The notes: generated by a model from the letters alone, not told the origin. Shown: positions 35,418-44,985, numbered from the stretch's first letter. The stretch is DNA of 64,000 nucleotides from Spirosoma pollinicola (GCF_002831565.1 NZ_CP025096.1:2829027-2893026); one strand, 5' to 3'. Numbers and translations: made by a program.

Positions 35418-35671
35418 TAGCGCATAGTGAGTTAGGGCCCACGCCATTTGCCCGGTTGCGCACATTGGTGAGCCTGATTAAATGTAAGGAAATTACACTG
35501 GGAGGTCACCGCCCCAGCAAAATTTACGGGTTACTTACCTGCCGGGCGGGCAAACACATGAAGGCCGAAAATAGAGTCTTCTTTCGAGACGAAACTGAAG
35601 CTACTGAACAGGGTTTCCGGCCCTGCGCGGTGTGTTTGCCAACCGCCTACAAGACCTGGAAAACAAGCTAA
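35414..35671 (+). CDS. Stand-alone Ada metal-binding domain protein
   Basis: An 85-residue protein starting at the ATGA overlap with the oxygenase gene. The second half matches the N-terminal Ada domain: YGLLTCRAGKHMKAENRVFF and EQGFRPCAVCLP. Cys43, Cys71 and Cys74 line up with Ada Cys42, Cys69 and Cys72, but the methyl-accepting Cys38 position is Gly39. Another Cys at residue 24 might complete a zinc site. This suggests a DNA-binding or structural role instead of phosphotriester repair. Such short proteins are known in Bacteroidota. Confidence 0.82.
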   Translation: MIAHSELGPTPFARLRTLVSLIKCKEITLGGHRPSKIYGLLTCRAGKHMKAENRVFFRDETEATEQGFRPCAVCLPTAYKTWKTS

Positions 35672-35739
35672 TACGTAGTTTGTCAATATATTTTTTTACA
35701 CTAAACTTGTTAAAGTATAAACTCAACAGAACTAAGACC

Positions 35740-36348
35740 ATGGTTGCTGAGAAGAAACGTCGTTCATCCACCCGTACTATTCCCTCTGCCCTCATTTATG
35801 AAATGTGGGCAGGACAACCCGTGTACTATCGGGGGTACAGGGAGGTGCTGGCGGGAAAAAAAACACTTGAAGAAATTATATCGTGTTCTGATTTACAAGG
35901 TGTTTTAGTGGCACTTTTGACTATTTATATAGGCAATCATATCAACCGAAAAAAGTACCTTCTGGCAACAAATGAGATTGGTTTACATCTGGCTGTTGGG
36001 GATAATCTGGGCCATGACCTGGTAATTTTTGAGAAAGAAAAAATAGGCAAGCTTAAAGGAAACTATTTTGATGTACCGCCAAAGGTGGTTATCGAGGTAG
36101 ATATTAAAGCCGACATGACTGACTTTCCTAACAAAGCAGACGAATACATCATGCGTAAATCGCAGAAATTACTCGACTTTGGTGTTGAGAAACTACTCTG
36201 GATTATTACAGGCGCACAAAAAGTTTATGTCATCAACAAAAATGACCCAATCTGGTATGTAGTGAACTGGTCAGAAACCATTACCATGCTGGATGACTGC
36301 ACCCTGAACATCAAACAACTGCTGGACGACGAGGAAATTACGTATTGA
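35740..36348 (+). CDS. Uma2 family PD-(D/E)XK nuclease-like protein
   Basis: A 202-residue protein, started at the ATG of MVAEKKRRS. The Uma2 core is visible: a basic N-terminus, the NEIGLHLAVGDNLGHDLVIF segment with the DLVIF Asp, and VPPKVVIEVDIK, which gives the E-x-D/K half of the nuclease motif, followed by KADEYIMRKSQKLLDFGVEK. Uma2 proteins are abundant in cyanobacteria and some Bacteroidota and are often near DNA repair or mobile genes; their function is not established. It follows the alkylation-repair genes after 68 bp and is convergent, 3 bp apart, with the MocR gene. Confidence 0.8.
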   Translation: MVAEKKRRSSTRTIPSALIYEMWAGQPVYYRGYREVLAGKKTLEEIISCSDLQGVLVALLTIYIGNHINRKKYLLATNEIGLHLAVGDNLGHDLVIFEKEKIGKLKGNYFDVPPKVVIEVDIKADMTDFPNKADEYIMRKSQKLLDFGVEKLLWIITGAQKVYVINKNDPIWYVVNWSETITMLDDCTLNIKQLLDDEEITY

Positions 36349-36351
36349 GGC

Positions 36352-37833
36352 CTAGATCACCCTTCTCAATACCGCCACACTCTGCTCCAACTCATCTTCC
36401 GAACTCGACGCAAAGCCAAGCCGTGTTCCGTTCAACTGCTGGCCGGGTGGGTTATGAAAAAGCCCATTTGCTAGTGTCAACCCCTCCTGAGCAGCCCGTT
36501 GTGCCATTGCTTCCATATTTAGTTTAGGGTCGAAGCGTGCCCAAACGGCCAATCCGCCATCGGGCTTATTGAACTGAACAGCATCCGGCAGTTCGCTGGT
36601 TAGCAACGCGCAAAAGTGATCGCGTCGAGCGTGGTACGTACGTAATGTTTTTCGAAAGTGCCGTTTCATGTCGCCGGTTTTGAACAACTGCCCAATGGCA
36701 AATTCGAGCATGGGGTCGCCCTGCCGGTCAATGATACGCCGGAGTCGGGCCAGTTCATCAATCAACGCCGTTGGGCCAACCACGTAGCCAACCCGAAAGG
36801 CAGGTGCCACCGACTTTGTCAGCGAGCCAACATAGACGACCATACCTTGCCGGTCGGCGCTGGCAAGCGGTAAAATTGGTCGGCTGAGGTAATGAAAATC
36901 GTAATCGTAGTCATCTTCCAGTATAGCAAATCCATATTGTTCAGCCAGTTGCAACAGTCGAACCCGTCGGCCGGGCTGGAGTGTTACAGTCGTTGGGTAA
37001 TGGTGATGGGGCGTAACGAAAACCATTCGTATCGGCTGATTTTCGCAATAAATGGCCAGTTGGTCTATATCGAGACCATGTTCATCAACAGGCACGGATA
37101 ACACAGTAGCGCCCGTTTTCCGGAAATTCATAGTTGCTCCCGCCCAGGTAGTTTCGCCCGTTACGACGACATCGCCCGGCCGCAGCAGCACCTGACTGGC
37201 GAGGTGCAGGCCCATGATACTGCCCCGCGTAATAAGTACATTCTCGGGTGTTGTTTGCAGGCCACGGGTTTCGTTCAGGTAAATGGACAGTTGCTCACGC
37301 AGTAAGGGATGCCCTTTTGTATCGCCATAGCCAAAGTGTTTCTGCGGATTTCCCCAGCGAAAATACGAGCGGTAGGCCCGGCTTAACTCGTCCATCGGTG
37401 CCAGTCGACTATCTGGAAAACCATCATCTAACCGCAACCCATCCTGATTTGTCAGCACAGGCCGGGCCAGAAAATCAAGGCGCTCAAAGGCGTAGCCCGG
37501 CTGTTCAGTTGTGCCCCTATTTCGATCTGAAGCGGCCTGACTATTCTTTACAATCAACCTCTGTGGCTTGACTTCCGGAAAATAATCAGCTACATACGTG
37601 CCGCTCCCCGACCGGCTTTCGAGCCACCCCTGGGCAACGCCTTCATCATACGAAGCAACAATTGTTTGCCTGTTTAGATCAAGCAATTCGGCAAGCTGGC
37701 GTGTACCGGGCAATCGTTGCCCCGGCGTCAATGTACCCGCCCGGATAAGCTGCCCAAGTTGATTACTTAGCTGAACGAAAACAGGCACAGGCAACGATCT
37801 ATCCAGATGGATCAAGGTTTTAAAGGGAAGCAT
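36352..37833 (-). CDS. MocR/PdxR-type GntR regulator with aminotransferase domain
   Basis: A 493-residue protein; the ATG of MLPFKTLIHLDR is preferred to an in-frame start 26 codons upstream. The N-terminal GntR winged helix contains LTPGQRLPGTRQLAELLDLN, then a linker and a fold-type I aminotransferase-like domain with the PLP lysine in YVGSLTKSVAPAFRVGY. PdxR-type members sense pyridoxal phosphate and control pyridoxine synthesis or related genes. It diverges from an FMN split-barrel gene with 86 bp between, the usual location of its operator, so it probably controls 37920-38543. Confidence 0.9.
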   Translation of the reverse strand: MLPFKTLIHLDRSLPVPVFVQLSNQLGQLIRAGTLTPGQRLPGTRQLAELLDLNRQTIVASYDEGVAQGWLESRSGSGTYVADYFPEVKPQRLIVKNSQAASDRNRGTTEQPGYAFERLDFLARPVLTNQDGLRLDDGFPDSRLAPMDELSRAYRSYFRWGNPQKHFGYGDTKGHPLLREQLSIYLNETRGLQTTPENVLITRGSIMGLHLASQVLLRPGDVVVTGETTWAGATMNFRKTGATVLSVPVDEHGLDIDQLAIYCENQPIRMVFVTPHHHYPTTVTLQPGRRVRLLQLAEQYGFAILEDDYDYDFHYLSRPILPLASADRQGMVVYVGSLTKSVAPAFRVGYVVGPTALIDELARLRRIIDRQGDPMLEFAIGQLFKTGDMKRHFRKTLRTYHARRDHFCALLTSELPDAVQFNKPDGGLAVWARFDPKLNMEAMAQRAAQEGLTLANGLFHNPPGQQLNGTRLGFASSSEDELEQSVAVLRRVI

Positions 37834-37919
37834 AACCGGACTAGTCAGTTTATAGGAACTGGATGATTTACATAGTCCACTAAAGCAAGACATTTGCAGT
37901 ATAAAAAGCAAATGATTCT

Positions 37920-38543
37920 ATGCAAACCAGCCGCACAACACCCAGCCGTTTAGCAAAACGTGCGCATTACGACGAAGCCACCATTCACCCAATTCTGGAC
38001 GAAGCTTTGTTCTGTACCGTCAGTTATGTCATTGACGGCCAGCCGATGGCTATTCCAACAGCCTATGTCCGAAAAGGCGACAAGCTTTACATTCATGGGT
38101 CGGTGGGCAGTCATTTTATTCGATCTATTGAGCAGGGGAATCCTGTCTGTATTTCGGTTATGCTGACAGACGGGCTGGTGCTGGCAAAATCGGCTTTTCA
38201 TCATTCGGTCAACTATCGCTCGGTGGTGATTTTCGCAAAGGCCGAAAAAGTAACCGACGAAGCTGAACGAATGGAAGCACTGGCCCTGATAACGGATCAT
38301 CTTATACCCGGCCGCTGGAACGACCTTCGGCCAACTACCAACAGCGAAATGCGGAAAACAACGGTTCTTGCCTTTTCGCTGGACGAAGCCTCCGCCAAAG
38401 TTCGCACAGGTGGGCCAGGTGACGAACCCGAAGATGAAAACCTGCCAACCTGGGCGGGAGTAATTCCAATGCAAACCGTGCGACTGACACCGGTTCCGGC
38501 GCAGAATAGCCTGGAAACAGCACTGCCCGATTATTTACAATAG
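37920..38543 (+). CDS. Pyridoxamine 5'-phosphate oxidase family protein (FMN split barrel)
   Basis: A 207-residue protein of the PPOX/flavin-binding split-barrel group. ALFCTVSYVIDGQPMAIPTA and the KLYIHGSVGSHFIRSI segment are typical of the broader family that includes pyridoxamine oxidase and flavin-dependent small-molecule reductases. Sequence identity to true PdxH is not evident. It diverges from the MocR gene and precedes the PaiB-like gene by 22 bp, so all three are likely one regulatory unit. Confidence 0.85.
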   Translation: MQTSRTTPSRLAKRAHYDEATIHPILDEALFCTVSYVIDGQPMAIPTAYVRKGDKLYIHGSVGSHFIRSIEQGNPVCISVMLTDGLVLAKSAFHHSVNYRSVVIFAKAEKVTDEAERMEALALITDHLIPGRWNDLRPTTNSEMRKTTVLAFSLDEASAKVRTGGPGDEPEDENLPTWAGVIPMQTVRLTPVPAQNSLETALPDYLQ

Positions 38544-38565
38544 TTCCTAACTATTCAAATCCATT

Positions 38566-39246
38566 ATGTACACGCCCAAAACCTTTCAGGAAACTGACCG
38601 CGATACATTATTTCAGTTTATACGGGATAACTCATTTGCGTTACTAATATCCACCGGCAATGATGGCATTCCGGTAGCTACCCACCTTCCTATTGAGCTG
38701 CTACCCAGCACCGACGGGCAATTTCACTTGGTTGGGCACCTCGCAAAAGCCAACCCACACTGGAAGTTGTTGACGGGTCAAACGCCCGCCCTGGCTGTAT
38801 TCTCGGGTGCTCACAGCTACATATCATCCTCCTGGTACGATCACGTTAACGTACCGACCTGGAATTATCTCTCGGTACATGTTACCGGCCGAACCACCCT
38901 TTTGACCGACGACCAAACGCTGGACTTCTTGCGAAAACAAGTCGACAAATATGAAGTCCGTTCGGCCTGTCCCGTTTCGGTCGATAGCATGACGGAGGCT
39001 TATGTCCGAAAAGAAATGCGGGGTGTTGTCGCCTTCAGTATGACCCTCGACAGTATTCAGGGCACGGCCAAACTCAGCCAGAACCGCGACGATAAAAACT
39101 ACCGGAACATCATTACCGAGCTGCGTCACACAGGCGATGAAAATGCGGAGAAAATGGCCGCTGAAATGGTATCGAGACGGCCCGCATCTGACAGTGAGCC
39201 CGCAGGTGTTGGCCCAATGGGCAAACTGCCTTCATCAGACCAGTAA
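38566..39246 (+). CDS. PaiB-like FMN-binding protein
   Basis: A 226-residue protein of the PaiB family, whose members are annotated as FMN-binding negative transcriptional regulators but are also flavin-type enzymes. Signature segments are MYTPKTFQETDRDTLFQFI, HLVGHLAKANPHWK, VFSGAHSYISSSWYD and VPTWNYLSVHVTGR. It is the second FMN split-barrel gene after the MocR-controlled one. The role here, regulator or enzyme, cannot be decided from the sequence. Confidence 0.88.
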   Translation: MYTPKTFQETDRDTLFQFIRDNSFALLISTGNDGIPVATHLPIELLPSTDGQFHLVGHLAKANPHWKLLTGQTPALAVFSGAHSYISSSWYDHVNVPTWNYLSVHVTGRTTLLTDDQTLDFLRKQVDKYEVRSACPVSVDSMTEAYVRKEMRGVVAFSMTLDSIQGTAKLSQNRDDKNYRNIITELRHTGDENAEKMAAEMVSRRPASDSEPAGVGPMGKLPSSDQ

Positions 39247-39324
39247 AGCGAGACCTCGGATGTTGGTTATTTCTCGATGTCAGCAAGTCATGAACATAGC
39301 CCGTATAATTCGGGTTGAACCAGC

Positions 39325-40224
39325 ATGGCATCGACTAAAACAGCAATATATACGGCTCTGGGAGCCAATCTGATCATTGCCCTCACCAAGTTTATAGCCG
39401 CCAGCGTTACGGGTAGCTCGGCGATGGTTTCGGAAGGTATCCATTCGCTGGTCGATACGCTGAATGAAGTGCTGCTGCTGTTGGGCCTGAAACGTAGCCA
39501 GAAACCAGCCGATATGAAACGACCGTTTGGCTACGGTCGCGAGCTTTATTTCTGGTCGTATGTTGTGTCGATCTTAATCTTTGCCGTTGGTGGCGGGGTG
39601 TCGTTCTACGAGGGGCTTAGTCATATTAGTAACCCGGAGCCAATAGAAAATCCGCAGTGGAACTACATCGTTTTGGGTATTGCGTTTGTGCTGGATGGCT
39701 ACTCGTTACTGACGGCCTTACGGGCCTTTAATGCCCAACGGGGTAGCCAGCCATTCTGGTCGGCGGTGAGAGACAGCAAAGACCCGGCTACGTTTGTGGT
39801 ACTGTTTGAAGATGGCTCTGATGTGCTGGGCCTGATTATTGCCTTTCTCGGCGTGTTTTTAGGGCACCAACTCAATAACCCGTATCTGGATGGAGCCGCG
39901 TCCATACTTATTGGCTGCTTACTAACGGCGGTGTCCATTTTACTGGCCCACGAAAGCCGCAGCCTGCTTATGGGCGAAGCCGCCGACCCGGCAATTGTAC
40001 AACAAACAATAGCCCTGACAGAAGCCGACCCTGTGGTCATAAAGGCCGCTCAAACGCTGACCTTTCAAATGGGGCCAAATGACATTGTGCTTATCCAGCG
40101 AATTGTCTTCACGCCCGAATTAACGGATGCAGCTATGATTCAGGGCATTGCGCGTATCCGAAAAACGATTCAAACAGCCGAACCGTCAATCCGGCAAGTG
40201 TACATCGAACCGGTCAGTGCTTGA
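39325..40224 (+). CDS. Cation diffusion facilitator family efflux protein
   Basis: A 299-residue membrane protein with about six transmembrane helices. Metal-binding residues are visible in SEGIHSLVDTLNE (His, Asp) and in VLFEDGSDVLGLI; the C-terminal domain begins after LLAHESRSLLMGEAAD. These fit a CDF exporter for zinc, iron, cobalt or manganese. The exact metal cannot be named. The gene follows the PaiB-like gene after about 80 bp and is probably separately transcribed. It converges with the OBAP lipoprotein gene. Confidence 0.88.
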   Translation: MASTKTAIYTALGANLIIALTKFIAASVTGSSAMVSEGIHSLVDTLNEVLLLLGLKRSQKPADMKRPFGYGRELYFWSYVVSILIFAVGGGVSFYEGLSHISNPEPIENPQWNYIVLGIAFVLDGYSLLTALRAFNAQRGSQPFWSAVRDSKDPATFVVLFEDGSDVLGLIIAFLGVFLGHQLNNPYLDGAASILIGCLLTAVSILLAHESRSLLMGEAADPAIVQQTIALTEADPVVIKAAQTLTFQMGPNDIVLIQRIVFTPELTDAAMIQGIARIRKTIQTAEPSIRQVYIEPVSA

Positions 40225-40324
40225 TCAGGCAGCGATTTCAAATACACCAGATAATCAGTCAGCGCTTTCCATTGACCTTTCAGATAGAACAGTCACTTCC
40301 CTTCTGAAATTATGGTAGAATTAC

Positions 40325-41074
40325 TTATTCTGGAACATGTTGGTGCGTATGCTTTGTCAGAGCGGGCAGTTGTACGACGTCGCCCGATTGCCAGGCATCG
40401 GCACCGGGTTGAACGGATGATTCGGGAATATCAAGACGGTTCTTTTTCTTTTCATCCGTAGATAAATCAAACCGCCGATCCCGGTCTTTTTCCAGCTGTT
40501 TAGTAAGCTGGCCGTCTTTGGTGAAGCCCATCATTAATGCCGGACTTCCATACGGAAGGGCTAAATCCTGATCGGTATGCCACGTATGCCAGGTTTTGCC
40601 ATATGTGGTCACGATGGTTTCCATCAGTTCATGTTCGGCAACGTCGGGTAACCCTGGTGCAATGAGGGAACCACTTTTGACTTCGTACCGATGGCTGTGC
40701 CAAAGCTTTTTCTCATCGGCGGGCAGTGTTTTAAACAGCTTCTCCGAAACGATATACTCAACGCCCATGATCTTGGCACTGTCGCCATTTCCATCAAAAA
40801 TAACGCACTGCGTCAGGTCCTCATTGAGTTTGGAACAGTAATGATGAGCTTCCATCTGGCCATTCATGTGGCCATTATAAAAATGAAAGCCGTCGAGGTA
40901 AATATCCAGTTTGTTTACTGGTTTCTTTGCCTGTAAAGCCGATGCACCCGCTTCGAGAACCTGGGTTTTAGTGGTTTTTTCCTGACCGGGCGACGTTACA
41001 TTCGACGGCGTGCTACTACCTCCGCAAGCACTGATAAATAAGCTTATACAAACTGAGATCAAGCTGTTATTCAT
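40325..41074 (-). CDS. OBAP (DUF1264) family lipoprotein
   Basis: A 249-residue protein; the ATG of MNNSLISVCISL gives a lipoprotein signal with ISACGG, so it should be lipid-modified. The mature part carries the oil-body-associated protein signature: YLDGFHFYNGHMNGQMEAHH, CVIFDGNGDSAKIMGVEYI and KLWHSHRYEVKSG. Plants use OBAPs on oil bodies; bacterial homologues have no known function. It lies 54 bp downstream of the glycosyltransferase gene on the same strand. Confidence 0.85.
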   Translation of the reverse strand: MNNSLISVCISLFISACGGSSTPSNVTSPGQEKTTKTQVLEAGASALQAKKPVNKLDIYLDGFHFYNGHMNGQMEAHHYCSKLNEDLTQCVIFDGNGDSAKIMGVEYIVSEKLFKTLPADEKKLWHSHRYEVKSGSLIAPGLPDVAEHELMETIVTTYGKTWHTWHTDQDLALPYGSPALMMGFTKDGQLTKQLEKDRDRRFDLSTDEKKKNRLDIPESSVQPGADAWQSGDVVQLPALTKHTHQHVPE

Positions 41075-41128
41075 GACAAGTTCGCCCTGGTTGCCCGTTA
41101 GTTGGCTCTTTCTATGCCAGTTTCTCAT

Positions 41129-42346
41129 TTATTTTATAGCCGCATATACCAGTTGCCCTTCAAGTAGTTTCTGCATTTGACGCCAGGTGTTATCCCAGGA
41201 TTGTTCCTGCAGGAAAGCGTCCAGCGCCGTTCGATCCGAAGTAGATGCATATTGAATCATTTGGCCAAGTGCCTTCTCGATAACCGATGCCGAGTCAGCA
41301 ATTAACACCTGATCCCAGCCGCCATAGGTTCGCGCCACATCCCGAATAGATGTTGACACGACCGGTAAACCAGCCGCCAGATACTCCGGCGTTTTGGTGG
41401 GGCTGATATAGCGGGTGGCCTCGTTAATAGCAAATGGCATCAAAGCCGCATCCCAATTACTGAAGTAAGCGGGCAGTTCATGATAGGATTTCATACCCAG
41501 ATAATGCAGGTTTGGCCCTTGTGGCAGTGTGGCGGGGTCAATTTTCACAACCGGACCCAGGAGCACAAACTGCCAGTTCGGTAAACGTTCGGCTATATCT
41601 TTGAGCAGATCAAGATCAAGTCGTTCATCAATGACACCACTGTAGCCGATACGCAGACCTGTTAAATGCCGTTGATCGACAGGGTCAGGCAATTTCTGGC
41701 GAGCAGCCTCAAAATGTTGATAATCGATACAACTTGGAAAGGCAAACACGTGCTCATGCCGTGAACGTTTGGCTTCATAAAGACTGTAGCCACCTGTAAA
41801 TACCAGATTTGCCTTGGCTAGTAATCGCTTTTCCAGATCGAGCAATTGAGGTGATGCCCCTTTAAACGCCGATAGCTCGTCCATACAATCATACACGGTC
41901 AATTGCGGACAAAGGTGATCGGTGAATTGCAGCGCCATTGGTGTATAATACCAACTTACATACTTCTTTATAGACTGTTGTTCAATCAGTTGATTGACTA
42001 GCTGGCGCTGCAACCGAATTGTCGTTTCGTGATCGATCCCATGTGGCAGGCGAGGAACCACAACCCGAATAGTATCAGATAATACCTGAACGTCAAGCCC
42101 AAGTGTATCCTGCCAGACAGGCTCTTCAACATACCAAACCCGATACTGACGACTGGCTCTACTCAGTAAATGCTGAGGCCGTTGATAAACAAAATTCCAG
42201 CGTAAATGGGTGAAGCAAATTACATCTTGACTATCACCCCGTAATTGGCTGGACGGATGGTTTATCGAGTCTACAGAATGGGTTAATGGGTTGAAGGTTG
42301 ACTTCCTGATTTTGTTGGATGAGTCGGTTTTGTTGTCGGTGATCAT
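41129..42346 (-). CDS. Glycosyltransferase family 1-type protein
   Basis: A 405-residue GT-B type protein. The N-terminal region contains ICFTHLRWNFVYQRPQHLLS, typical of glycosyltransferases associated with surface polysaccharides, and the C-terminal Rossmann domain has NWQFVLLGPVVKIDPATLP and a FAINEATRYISPTKTPEYLA nucleotide-sugar-binding pattern with the usual Glu. It stands with the OBAP gene and is not part of a visible polysaccharide operon. Donor and acceptor are unknown. Confidence 0.86.
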   Translation of the reverse strand: MITDNKTDSSNKIRKSTFNPLTHSVDSINHPSSQLRGDSQDVICFTHLRWNFVYQRPQHLLSRASRQYRVWYVEEPVWQDTLGLDVQVLSDTIRVVVPRLPHGIDHETTIRLQRQLVNQLIEQQSIKKYVSWYYTPMALQFTDHLCPQLTVYDCMDELSAFKGASPQLLDLEKRLLAKANLVFTGGYSLYEAKRSRHEHVFAFPSCIDYQHFEAARQKLPDPVDQRHLTGLRIGYSGVIDERLDLDLLKDIAERLPNWQFVLLGPVVKIDPATLPQGPNLHYLGMKSYHELPAYFSNWDAALMPFAINEATRYISPTKTPEYLAAGLPVVSTSIRDVARTYGGWDQVLIADSASVIEKALGQMIQYASTSDRTALDAFLQEQSWDNTWRQMQKLLEGQLVYAAIK

Positions 42347-42435
42347 AGATGGCTAGCACACGTTATTAGTTAATAAGGCCAGGAGCTTTGTAACTCTTGT
42401 TGGATCGTGTAGTAGGCAAACGTGCCACACCGAAT
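42347..42435. other. Gap between the glycosyltransferase and a small hypothetical gene
   Basis: Part of a 360-bp interval before the thioredoxin gene that contains only the doubtful 56-residue open frame. No structure or promoter could be assigned with confidence. Confidence 0.4.
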
Positions 42436-42606
42436 ATGTCTTTTTTTGTCTCCGCACACAGTGAGGATACGGACCAAATCGAGTCAGGCACTCAGCAATT
42501 TATGCATGGATTTCAGGCAGGTCAAATCAAAAGCGTTAACCTGCTAAAAACTAAAACACTGGTAGGACAGGCCTATATAGACACACTAGGCTTAACTGTG
42601 CAATAG
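42436..42606 (+). CDS. Doubtful small gene, 56 residues
   Basis: An open frame from an ATG giving MSFFVSAHSEDTDQIESG ... GQAYIDTLGLTVQ. Its composition looks like that of a coding sequence and the frame is clean, but no family is recognised. It could be a genuine small protein or a remnant of a larger gene. It lies about 100 bp before the thioredoxin gene on the same strand. Confidence 0.3.
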   Translation: MSFFVSAHSEDTDQIESGTQQFMHGFQAGQIKSVNLLKTKTLVGQAYIDTLGLTVQ

Positions 42607-42706
42607 CACAGATGCCCCGCCCAGGCAACACATAGGTCGGAACTAAACGGCCTGAAAACGGTTTATGTAGCTGAAACAAGTTCAACTTAATAAACTCATT
42701 TCAGTC

Positions 42707-43051
42707 ATGGCAGCAGGAACACATGCCGTAGAAGCAACCGATGCGAACTTCAACGATCTCATAAATTCTGACAAACCCGTTTTAGTAGATTTCTGGGCCG
42801 AATGGTGCGGTCCTTGTAAAATGATCGGACCCGTTGTTGAGCAACTGGCCGGCGAATACGAGGGAAAAGCCATTGTAGCCAAAATGGACGTTGACCAAAA
42901 TGCGCAGATTCCCGCTAAATTCGGTATCCGCAGCATCCCAACCCTGATGATTTTCAAAAACGGACAACTGGTCGATAAAGTAATTGGCGCCGTTCCCAAA
43001 AACGTACTGGAGCAAAAGCTTCAGGGCGCAATGGAACCCGCAACGATCTAA
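42707..43051 (+). CDS. trxA: Thioredoxin
   Basis: A 114-residue classical thioredoxin. The active site is WCGPCK (Cys34 and Cys37), preceded by PVLVDFWAEW, and the cis-Pro is in SIPTLMIF. It reduces protein disulfides in the cytoplasm with electrons from thioredoxin reductase, which is not in the window. It ends directly at a long palindrome facing the convergent pyruvate dehydrogenase E2 gene. Confidence 0.95.
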   Translation: MAAGTHAVEATDANFNDLINSDKPVLVDFWAEWCGPCKMIGPVVEQLAGEYEGKAIVAKMDVDQNAQIPAKFGIRSIPTLMIFKNGQLVDKVIGAVPKNVLEQKLQGAMEPATI

Positions 43052-43201
43052 TTTCTGTGACTATAAAAAAAGCCCATCCCGATTGTCGGGATGGGCTTTT
43101 TTTATAGTCACAGAAAGAGGAGAAAAGGGAGGAGGGGAAAAAAGGGGAGAAAGTTATGGCAATACGCTCCTTTCCTCCCTTTCTTCCCTTTTCTCCTTTA
43201 A
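43052..43201. repeat. Perfect 30-bp-arm palindrome plus purine-rich imperfect palindrome
   Basis: The first part is a perfect 30-bp stem (43052-43081 with 43087-43116), starting right after the thioredoxin stop codon and containing an internal run of A and T that could act as a terminator in both directions. The rest (43117-43201) is a purine-rich stretch (AGGAGAAAAGGG) facing a complementary pyrimidine-rich stretch, forming a looser palindrome up to the stop of the convergent gene. Confidence 0.9.
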
Positions 43202-43203
43202 AC

Positions 43204-44985
43204 TTATACCAACATCCGCATCGGATCTTCGAGCAGTTGTTTGAACGTTTGCAGGAACGATGAACCCGTCGCACCATCCACCACGCGGTGATCGCAAGAC
43301 AGAGTCACTTTCATCACGTTCGTTGGTTTGGCCACCGGAACGCCAGCTGCATCCGCTTCGAATTTCACCGTTTGTTTGATACCACCTACCGCCAGAATGC
43401 AGGAATCGGGTGGGTTGATGATTGCCGTGAATTCGTCGATACCGAACATACCGAGGTTCGAGATAGAGAATGTACTTCCCTCCCAGTCTTTTGGCTGAAG
43501 TTTCTTGTCTTTCGCTTTTCCGGCCAGATCTTTCACTTCGCTCGAAATAGTCGACAGCGTTTTCTGATCGGCATTACGAACAACCGGCACCAGCAGGCCC
43601 TCATCAACAGCCACTGCGACCCCGATGTTGACATATTTGTACTTCCGGATTTTATCGCCGAGCCAGGATGAATTCACGTTCGGATGTTGTTTCAGCGCCA
43701 GCGCAGCCGCTTTGATCACAAAATCATTAAACGATATCTTAACAGGACTTATGCCATTCACTGTGCCACGGAAATCCATTGCCTTATCCATGTTGATTTC
43801 CATGGTCAGGTAGAAATGCGGAGCAGTGAACAGGCTCTCGCTCAGACGACGGGCAATTGTCTTGCGCATCTGGCTAACCGGAACATCTTCGTAGTCGCCC
43901 GAAGGTGCGGGCGTTGCTGCCGATGCAGGGGCGGCTTGCGCAGGTGCTGACTGAGCAGCAGGAGCTGTGGGCTGAGGAGCCGGTGCAGCAGGTTGAGCTG
44001 CAGGAGCAGCCTTTGCAGGAGCAGTTTTTCCGGGAACAAATGACTCGACATCGCTTTTCACGATGCGGCCTTCCGGGCCACTTCCATGTACCTGCGTGAG
44101 ATTAATACCCTTCTCTTCGGCAATCCGTTTGGCTAACGGCGATGCTTTCACACGGCCATTCGATCCAACAACATCACCTTCGCCACCACCGTACGATAAA
44201 TCGGTGTCGGCATCGGCGGGCAAATCGGCTTGCGGATTTTGCTGGGCTGTTGCGCTGCCACCTTCGCCGGTAGCCGCTTCATTACCAGCTGCGGGTGCAC
44301 CACCACCGCCATCCAGCAATACTTTAAAGTTGGCGCCCTTTTCGCCGACAACGGCAATGATTTCATCAACGGCAACAGACGACCCTTCTTTAACGCCGAT
44401 GTACAACAATGTACCTTCTTCGTAGGCTTCAAGATCCATGGTGGCTTTATCGGTTTCAACTTCGGCCAGTACATCGCCGGATTTCACCGTATCTCCTTCT
44501 TTTTTATGCCATGCCACGATGGTTCCTTCCGTCATGGTATCGCTCATTTTCGGCATCCGAATAATCGACGCATTGACGTTCTCGGCTGGAGCGGCAGAGA
44601 TGGCCTTTGGATCGGGCAATTTCGTGGCCGTTTCATTACTCGCGCTATTGGCGGGTGCCGGAGCCGGTTCTGGCTTGGGAGCAGCAGGCGCTTCGGCACT
44701 CTGGCTTCCTCCGCTCGTTCCGTTGAGCAATGCTTTATAGTCTTCACCATCGGCACCAATAACGGCTAAAACGCCATCTACCGGTACGGACGCACCTTTC
44801 TCTACACCGATATACAGTAATGTACCCTCATCATAGGCTTCGAGGTCCATTGTCGCCTTATCGGTTTCAACTTCGGCCAGTACATCGCCGGATTTTACTT
44901 TGTCGCCCACTTTCTTGTGCCACTCCGCAATGACGCCTTCGGTCATTGTGTCGCTCATCTTGGGCATTCGGATTAATTCAGCCAT
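43204..44985 (-). CDS. pdhC: Pyruvate dehydrogenase E2, dihydrolipoamide acetyltransferase, with two lipoyl domains
   Basis: A 593-residue acetyltransferase. Two lipoyl domains carry the lipoylated Lys43 and Lys180, both in [12 protein letters not shown], and the domains are nearly identical. Ala/Pro-rich linkers follow each. The E1/E3-binding domain is at about 279-315 ([18 protein letters not shown] ... [11 protein letters not shown]). The catalytic domain (about 365-593) ends with [11 protein letters not shown], the catalytic His566 and Asp570. It transfers acetyl groups to CoA in the pyruvate dehydrogenase complex. The E1 and E3 genes are not adjacent. A palindromic repeat lies upstream. 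Confidence 0.93.
   Translation of the reverse strand: MAELIRMPKMSDTMTEGVIAEWHKKVGDKVKSGDVLAEVETDKATMDLEAYDEGTLLYIGVEKGASVPVDGVLAVIGADGEDYKALLNGTSGGSQSAEAPAAPKPEPAPAPANSASNETATKLPDPKAISAAPAENVNASIIRMPKMSDTMTEGTIVAWHKKEGDTVKSGDVLAEVETDKATMDLEAYEEGTLLYIGVKEGSSVAVDEIIAVVGEKGANFKVLLDGGGGAPAAGNEAATGEGGSATAQQNPQADLPADADTDLSYGGGEGDVVGSNGRVKASPLAKRIAEEKGINLTQVHGSGPEGRIVKSDVESFVPGKTAPAKAAPAAQPAAPAPQPTAPAAQSAPAQAAPASAATPAPSGDYEDVPVSQMRKTIARRLSESLFTAPHFYLTMEINMDKAMDFRGTVNGISPVKISFNDFVIKAAALALKQHPNVNSSWLGDKIRKYKYVNIGVAVAVDEGLLVPVVRNADQKTLSTISSEVKDLAGKAKDKKLQPKDWEGSTFSISNLGMFGIDEFTAIINPPDSCILAVGGIKQTVKFEADAAGVPVAKPTNVMKVTLSCDHRVVDGATGSSFLQTFKQLLEDPMRMLV

Noticed and set aside
35632..35739. Longer N-terminus for the Uma2-type protein
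   Set aside because: It would overlap the Ada zinc-domain gene in another frame and read a hydrophobic stretch not seen in the family; the ATG at 35740 gives a normal start.
42984..43277. Two open frames of 86 and 107 residues over the palindromes between trxA and the E2 gene
   Set aside because: They translate inverted repeats and share the same peptide (CDYKKSPSR) on both strands, which is expected of a palindrome and not of a gene.
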